Assembly: GCF_000165425.1 (NCBI RefSeq)
Contig: NW_001799007.1
Span: forward strand, 63,334-127,333
DNA: 64,000 nt
Source: Paramecium tetraurelia
Taxonomy: Eukaryota > Ciliophora > Oligohymenophorea > Peniculida > Parameciidae
Direction: 5' to 3'
Shown: one piece after another, positions 56,618 through 64,000 of the stretch
Layout: each line of letters opens with the position of its first letter
Numbering within the stretch: the first letter of the stretch is position 1
Notes under the pieces: model-generated
Seen by the model: the letters and a program-made list of their open reading frames with translations, nothing else
Told to the model about the DNA's origin: nothing
Database searches by the model: none
Translations under genes and position numbers: made by a program

Positions 56618-58264
56618 TCATTTTAATTATTAGGCCTTATTTGCTTTATTTCTTTTTTCTATTTCCATTAATTATTTTAACCGTTTCTGTTATTTGGAAT
56701 AACAGTATCCTATCATGGATAACATTACAACACAAACAACGCCAAGTATTATCACAAAAATAGTATAATTCTATTACTCTTCGGCAGAGAATAGGGGTCT
56801 CCTTACTTCAAAAGTATAATGAAAATCAGTCCAACAATAAAGCAAATCTTCTTATGTTTCTATTTTCTTTGAACAGTTTGTGCTTTTCAATATCATCTAT
56901 AATGTGTAGGAATAATAATTACATTTGATTAGTAGCGTCCTGATTTAGCATTATTGCTATTACATATCATGTAAGTAGGATAATAATAATAGGAGAACTT
57001 ATAAAATCCATGAGGAGACACAGCAATGAGAGTATCATTGCTATCCCCAGATGTTTCAACTCCAAGCAAATTGCCACTAAAAAAATAGTTTTCCCTAATT
57101 AAAAAGTAAGAATATACAATTAATGATTTTATTTATCTAAATATTTATCTGGCATTCTTGTGAGTAAGATCTTATGATCATGCAATCCTCTTATTATAAC
57201 TAAATTATCATCAATAATGTCAGCCCTTTGTAACTTGCTCTTCGTAACATATTTTCTGATTTGTATCCATTCGTCATTTTTTACATAAAATTCAACAACT
57301 TAATAACTTGATTTGAAGTTTTGAAGTACAATCAAAGTTGTGTCCTTTGCAGAAATGGAATGACAGTCTTAAAGGTTAATAGTTCCAAATTTATCATTTT
57401 TTGTAAAAGTGCCATTGAAATATATGTTAAATAGGGATACTCCATTTTTAGCATCTAATATGTAAAGTTTATCTTCAAAAACTGCAATGTCAACAATTTA
57501 GAGATTTTCTAAAGTTTTATTGTATAAGTCAATTGATTTTATAGTTTTAACGTGTTTTACATGATTATGCGATATCTAATAGATTAACAAACCGTCTTCT
57601 TCTTAAGCACAATAAAGCCAGCCATTGCTAGCTACAAGTCTCATTTTTTTTTATGGAGAAATCCATTCAGAGATTAAAGAGGCATCCAATTATTCTTATT
57701 GAAACTAAAATTTTATTAAATGATCTTTGAAGAAAGCAAAAAAATATCTTGATTTCTCATCATAAATTAATGTTCCTGATTCTTGATTGAGAGTAATATA
57801 AGGTAGAGTTTAATTTTTTATATTAATGGGGTTGTTGCCATTTGATTGAATCAAATAGACATTTCCTTTTGAAGTCAATACACAAATTCCATCAGGACTG
57901 TTAGCTATTGAAATCAATTTTTCTCGGTATCCTACAAACAAATCCTCCTCGGAGAGGTCATCCAAACTCTTCTTAACTTGTTGAGTCACCAATGGCACCA
58001 ATCCTTCAGGAGATATTGTTAGAGAAACTCCTTAATAAAAAGGTTAACAAAATGTCTTAGATATGTCATTTCCTGTAAAATTGACTGATCTAATTAGATA
58101 ATTGATGGGGTATACAATATTTTGCCATAATCATCAAATTGCTAGTAATAAATCTATTATTCTGCATTCAACAAAACTTTCACTTCTTTGATCCCAGACG
58201 TATCGACAAATAGAGTGGTGTTGAGTTGAAGTGTAGTTGCTACTAAAATGAAAATGATCAGCAT
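56618..58264 (-). CDS. type I membrane protein with repeat-like ectodomain, 523 aa
   Basis: Signal peptide MLIIFILVATTLQLN, then a beta-rich ectodomain with spaced blocks (LISIANSPDGICVLTSKGNVY, GWLYCAQEEDGLLIY, VFEDKLYILDAKNGVS, DDNLVIIRGLHDHKIL) that look like beta-propeller blades, then one transmembrane helix near residue 480 (TIFVIILGVVCVVML) and a basic cytoplasmic tail (KQQKRLKQLMEIEKRN). Introns: 56897-56922, 57095-57117 and 58090-58115. The 68-bp gap from the next minus-strand gene is one of the smallest here. Function unknown; a receptor-like surface protein is inferred. Confidence 0.75.
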
Positions 58265-58332
58265 GCAAATGAGAATAAATTAAAATATAGAGTTTTTAAT
58301 TATAATTATAAAATAAATAGAAAAATTGTCAA

Positions 58333-61300
58333 TCATCTTAAAAGTTTCAATAAAGAAATGGTATAAATGTCTAGCATAATTTCTAAGGGCAATAGAGTTA
58401 TTAGCAATCTGATATAAATCAATCTTAAATTGACTTTCACTACGACAAAAACTGATGAAGAAAGAAGAAATAAAATAAACATTACGCCAACTAAAATCTA
58501 ATAGATATTTTATTGGTCTTGCTGATCGTGAATCACAGATATTATGCATTCTTGCATCCTGACAATGAAGGCTTCAAAACCTATAAAAGTGTCAAGTTAA
58601 TATTGAATGATGATGTTATTAAAATCCTACGTATTGATTTGTGAGTTTAGTAAAGCAAAGTCTTTAACTGATTCTCCTGTCTCAATTTCAGTTTCAAAAT
58701 AAGAAGAGAGAAAATTATCCATTTTACTTACCATCCCAGATATTCCTTTACTTAAATACTCAGAATTGTTGTCTTTATTTTAAAACTTTCCGTATTTATT
58801 CTCAAATTCAATTTTACTTATGTTTTTATTGCAAAATGGAATATAAGAATAATAAAGCTAACAAAAATCTCCATTGTACAAACCTAGAATAAATATTTCA
58901 TCTTCTCCGTTCATAGCATCAGATTAAATTATATTATTATAAATGTCATTGAAATTATTGTGATCAAAGTTATAAACACTAAGTAAAAGAGGAATTGTAT
59001 TTAAGTGGTTTTCATAATAGTTGATAGTTTTGGCATAAGAGGGAATGACTTCCTTCATAAAGTCATAAATCTGTAATTCAGATTTTAATATCAACAAAAT
59101 TGCAATAGAATTCTCAAAATCAATATAAAATGAAATGTAATCCATGGCCAATTCTTACGTAGGTGATAATTTTTAACTCTAATCAATATATATTAGATAA
59201 CTGCCTAAGAAATACAAAATTATAAAAATGGCTAAGGATAGAACTAAAATGCTTTCTAGAATCAATCTAATAGAAGGGCTTTATATTCTAGAATTCAAAG
59301 GGATTGTTAATTATGTTGATTTTTTATTGTATGATTCTCCTTGATTCGAATTGAAAATGGATTCTCTCTGTTTTTTGCTATGCAAGGATTTTAGATTGAC
59401 CCTCTTTGACTAGAAATCAGAGTAGCAAAGCTTACTACAATTTCTCTGTTTGTAACCGAACTCACCATACAGTTGCTTTATCACAGTAATTATTAATTTG
59501 AACTTATTGATTTGAGTTTCTGCTGCTTTTTCACTCAGACGATTTGACAACATCAATATTCTTTAACAATACAACTCTATTTTCTTCCAAAAATATAATT
59601 AAGATAGGATAACTAAGCCAATAACTATGATTTAAACCAAAATTGAATTAAAAAATGTAGAAATCTTTTCGCTTTATTAAATTTCAAAATATGAACTCAA
59701 CGAAGTAATGACCTTCTCATTGTTGTTGATTATATTTCCAAAATTTATCCTGTATTTTAGAAGGTTGCTTAAATAATCTTATTAATTATCGCTATGCATT
59801 AACCTAAATCCTACTTATTCAAGGTAATACAGATAACCCGTAAATTCAACATCTTCTGCAGGTAGATTTTCACTTAAATGGATTATTTAAATGTCATCTA
59901 AGTAATTATTTTCTTCAAGAGATATAAAGCTACCATACATGTTTGTAAGATTTATAAAAGTAGTTTTCATAAGGGTAGATTACTCCTCTAGTTGGTTCTC
60001 TAAAAATTCACTTGTATTTAAGATATTCAAATTTTTCATGGTAACCATCCAAGAATGAGTAAAAACGTTTAAAAAATATTTGTTAAAATTAATTGGTAGA
60101 TTGATTTCGGATATAAAGTTTACTACTTGATTATTAAAGTTCCTAACTTGAACCAAGTTGATCGACATAAAAATTATAAACAGCATAATTATTATAAGTT
60201 TTAAGATTGATACAATTGTTAGACTTGAGATTAAGGAGGTTTGAGTTTTGAATTTGTTGACAATTTCAATAGCAGTCTAAGAGGATGAACCAGATTTACC
60301 ACTAGATTAAGACTTAAGTAATGCTCCTTGATTGGAATGATGTTCGTTGTTATTGTTCTAATTAATATCATTGCTATTCACTTCATGAAAGCTTTCTGAT
60401 TCTACTAAAGCCAGAGCATCTATTTGTTTAGATCCTCTTTTGTTGCCATAAGTAAAAACTTGATTTGAGTTAGAATGCTGACCAAGACAACTCTATTATT
60501 ACATTTGAGAATAAATTGGACTGGCAATTGAAGAATCCATTTACTAATCAGCACTCTTATATTGACTCTGTTTATTACTAAAATTTCGATTATTGACATT
60601 GCGTAATTCACTTTACTAAGCTATGAACTATTTCTTTTCGTCATCCTAAAGATTGCTTTTATCAATAAACTCAGAGCAATCAAAGATGAAATAATATTAT
60701 TTTTGTACTTTATTACCGAATTCAACCATTCGTATTTTGGCTGTACACTAATACATGCTTTTTTACAACTCCTAAATATAGTAATAGCTTTACTTCTATA
60801 GCATTTAGAAAGTCAACCATTTGTTATTCTTTCTATTCGAATAGGGTTGACAAATTGTATTTCCTCTCTTAATTGTAATCATTTTAGATCTATCTACTTG
60901 GATCTATTGTAAGAGGATTTTCTTATTAATTAATGGACTTTATTTCAGTAATCAATCTTTAATTCATCCCTTATTTTGGACTATGTATCATAGAACTTAG
61001 ATGTTCAAATTAAGTAATTGTCTTGTTAGTTTATTCGATTTATTTAAGTGATTGAGCCTGGTAAGTTGAAAATATAGATTCATGAATTTTAGATAATTTA
61101 ACTAAGTCTTGGTAAATATAGAGAACCACTGACTTTTATGAGATTGTTTCTTCTTTCTTTGAGAGCATATCACTAATATACAAATGGATATGAGGTAGAA
61201 ACATGTAGACATAAAATAGATCAACATTCTGTAAGAAAAATTCTAAGTTTTCTTTAGGTATCAAAAATTTACTCATTTCTTGTGTAATCCCAATTAATCT

Positions 61301-63472
61301 ACCATACTCATCGAATAACAGATAATTTTGGGATTCTGTTATTTTAGTCAGACCACCAATTAATGTAAAATCATCCAAGAAATTGTAGTTATTATAAATA
61401 TTAATGTATTAAGGTATTAAAAATCCAGTCTTCGATCTACCAAACGTGATAACGTCTTTAAAAACAAGGTCTGTTTTTGCTTCCTTGATATAAGATTGTA
61501 GAAATCTATCGTGTTATTAGCCGAAATGCTATGGCATCAATTCTCTGATATTAACAATTTAGTTAATTTCCATCACAGAATACCCAAAATAATTTGCTAA
61601 TTGACTTTTATTGATATTTAATATTTATCCTAATTGTTTTACCATACTAAGGATGACCAGGATAGTGTTATCATTCAAAATGTTCGATCTTGACAATGTC
61701 TTTTATTGAAGTTCTGTGGTTATTAGATCTGAAATTTTCTATTCACATAAAAGTGAGATACAGTAATCATTTAATACAAAACTGTGGAACATAGAACAAA
61801 TTTTCAAAGTTAAAACGTCTTCACAAGATTTTATGAATTCTACTTTTACCACATTGATTTACTACGCTCTTAAGTATAGAATACAGTCAATTATTTTTTT
61901 GCTTAATGGTAGTGCAAATGTTTAAAATTCATATATTGATTGGCATCCTTTTATCTAAAATCTCCAAATACTTATCTTATATTAAATAATATCAAGTAGT
62001 GCCTTTTAGAAGTACTCCTCTAATTAACAAAATTGATACAATTCAAATGTTGTGATTCTTTTCTCATTATTGATATCATTTTTTAGTGACTAAACTTGTT
62101 TATTCTGATAAATCTTCTAAACTTCCTGAATCCTTTTCTGTAAGTGCAAATCAATTCTTTCCTTAATTAAACTATAATAATAGGACTTCCGATAATTAAC
62201 ATTCTATTCAAATCTCTTAAATTGAACATAGGCTACAAGTGGTTTTTTTCTGACAAAGACCAGAAAAGTGACAAATAGTAACTGTGTTTCCTCGATTTCA
62301 TTCTTTTATTCATTTAATAGTTCAATGAACATTTCAGTGATCAGATACAATCCCAATTTATAGTAATCAGACATGTTTGTGCTTTTATTACTAATCAGAG
62401 CCTTTTGTTTGAATTTTGCAAACTTTTCATTGTTGATCAACTGAAAAATGAGTATATGTTGTCTGGTTATAGAGTTAGAATTAATATTGGAAATGCAAGA
62501 ATACAATTCGTAGATTAGATTGAGTTGTCTAGTTTATGTGATGAGGTTGTATTGATAAAGAAAGGTGAATAAATGATTTCCTATAATTAATCCGAGACTG
62601 AGAACGAACATCATGTAAATTGCTATTTACTCTTCAGGGAATGTTCTATTTTTAGATGCAACATTCAAAGTGATTAAAATTGCTAATGATTCCAGGGCAA
62701 ATGAAATTTGGAAGTCCATCATATTTTTATGAGGGATGTCCGATTAAAAGTATAAGTGATTTAGGCTTTTGATTATAAAGATCATATGCAAAACAAACAA
62801 ACCAATTAGATTGTATAATTTTGATTAATCATCCAATGTTAAAACAATTGCAATTAAATTTAACAATATTACTGAACTTCTTAACTTTGTAAACTTCTAT
62901 TACATAGGGTGGTATGGGGTGAATGAATAAATTCTTAAAAAATACTCGCACACGAGTACATACAAAAAATACAGAATTAATGTGCACATGTTGATTATTA
63001 GTTGATTTGTCTAATTGTTGCGGTTGGCAACAATTATTTATTATATATAAAACTTATAACATGGTATTTGGAGAGTTTAAATAGAAAATAAGATTATTGA
63101 ACACAGGAGACTCGTTCTCCCTTCCTTATAATTTGCCTTCCTAATCTTAGTGTTTAATTCTAAACTGAAAAAACTCAAGTAAAATAACACGCCTAGGAGT
63201 ATTATGAGACTAAAAATTGTAAAAGGATAATAGATAAAATTATTTTGGAATTCGAAAAAGGGTGTAATAGTGAAATATGAGGTGGCTCTTTAGATAAAAA
63301 TCAAATACCCATCTTTGTATTTCCAATATTGCCATCCATGTTGAGGTGTTAGCAGAGATATGTATTGGATGTATGGTATGATGATCAATAGTTTAGAGAG
63401 CGCATCCTCTGTTGAATTTCTGTGTTGAGAATGCGCTACAATGGTTAAGTTTTCAATCAAAGTAATTCTCAT
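58333..63472 (-). CDS. TmcB/TmcC-like giant multi-pass PAS-containing protein, 1705 aa
   Basis: Long protein of the ciliate TmcB/TmcC-like family. N-terminal half: many hydrophobic helices (FTIFSLIILLGVLFYL, LILYFLYVLVCEYFL, YMMFVLSLGLIIGN), then a cytoplasmic PAS-like region (VMEINQIVNIRELMPQHF, DVITFGRSKTGFLIP, LLFDEYGRLIGITQ) near residues 620-760, a Gln/Ser/Asn-rich linker and further membrane helices separated by ecto-loops (LKLIIIMLFIIFMSIN, LVQIIVIGLVILS, LVLSLAIFIILYF, VGVMFILFLLSSS). One 22-nt intron at 60772-60793 is the only interruption; coding length is exactly divisible by three. Role unknown; sensing at the surface is plausible. Confidence 0.85.
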
Positions 63473-64000
63473 TGATATTTAAATTAATTATTGTAGTAAA
63501 ACAATAATTTTGTACTAATTACAAATTTTATCTCATGCTATAAACATCAATAAAGTAGCGAGATTTTGAGTTTTAATGAAAAATGTTCATACTTAAATAC
63601 TATAAAGAAACTACTAATAAAGATAATTTAATTTGTTTGTTCGTAGATATCTAAATTATAAATGATCACTTATGATGGAATAAAATTTATTAAATTAATT
63701 CAGTGATTAATAAACAATTTATTTGAACATCTCAAAAGACTAGAAGTATATACTTCTCATAGTTTAAGTATCCCAGGGTACTGATGGGGACATTGTATCA
63801 ATGGAGATTCGGAAGAATTTATAAGATTTTATAAGATTTATAAGATTTTATAATGTGAAATTAAACACTTTATATTTAATTAGCATAATTGGCATTCAGC
63901 TTTGTGCTGGTTTGAGGTCAAGAAGGAATGTATTTGGAGTTAGAGCCAAACTAATATGTGTTATAAATTACTTTGAAAAATCTTGAAAATATACAAATAT
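63473..64000. other. AT-rich right-edge region with a possible partial gene
   Basis: 528 bp after the start of the TmcB-like gene. It contains a small tandem repeat and, at 63856-63978, a plus-strand frame (KLNTLYLISIIGIQLCAG, LRSRRNVFGVRAK) that resembles a signal peptide but begins with GTG, not ATG, and ends in TGA. It may be the edge of a gene, a relic or chance. No tRNA or telomeric repeat is seen. Confidence 0.35.
63819..63853. repeat. short tandem repeat, about 11-bp units
   Basis: Three copies of a TATAAGATTT-like unit in AT-rich intergenic DNA, with one-base length differences. No function is apparent. Confidence 0.6.

Noticed and set aside
63760-63930. Possible tRNA or small structured RNA
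   Set aside because: No cloverleaf, no TTCGA-type T loop with pairing stems, and no snoRNA box pair at proper spacing could be found by eye.

Overview
This window reads as macronuclear DNA of a ciliate, most likely Paramecium or a close relative. TAA and TAG behave as glutamine codons and TGA is the only stop. Genes hold very short introns (mostly 19-33 nt, GTA...TAG), intergenic gaps are often under 150 bp, and trichocyst matrix proteins are encoded at 50-54.6 kb. Read with the standard code, almost every gene breaks into fragments. The models here were built by hand with the ciliate code and accepted where exon lengths summed to a multiple of three; exceptions are stated. Family names come from motif recognition only, since no search was run.

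Layout. 0-13 kb: end of a Ku80-type repair protein, a Drs1/DDX27-type RNA helicase, a kinase-like protein with a changed catalytic Asp, a FYVE-like zinc-finger coiled-coil protein, an importin-alpha-like ARM protein, a coiled-coil protein and a B-box/kelch protein. 13-24 kb: a secreted LamG protein, several unknown proteins, a PB1 protein, a large secreted protein with Pro/Glu-rich repeats and a type I membrane protein. 24-38 kb: an ORF relic, a histone-fold (TAF13-like) protein, an intronless PI-PLC, a CELF/Bruno-like RNA-binding protein, a SAC3/GANP (LENG8-like) protein, a second relic, a polyQ protein, a multi-pass membrane protein and a PKA regulatory subunit. 38-50 kb: a 1064-aa surface protein, a TauE/SafE-like transporter, a double-PX protein, an SCI1-like small protein and two large cytoplasmic proteins. 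50-56 kb: a secretory-type cluster of trichocyst matrix protein, membrane alpha/beta hydrolase, trichocyst matrix protein and a jacalin-like lectin with a Gln-rich tail. 56-64 kb: a type I membrane protein and a 1705-aa TmcB-like multi-pass protein, then AT-rich DNA.

There is no operon-like organisation. Genes lie on both strands; some neighbours are so close that divergent start codons overlap (13.13 and 53.51 kb) or same-strand reading frames run into the next gene (11.0, 36.8, 43.8 kb). The most notable points are the TMP/hydrolase/TMP/jacalin cluster, Q-rich tracts produced by TAA microsatellites under the reassigned code, the HRD-to-HRN kinase-like protein, the Ku80 with a DNA-PKcs-type tail, and a probable one-base frameshift in the repeat-rich secreted protein.
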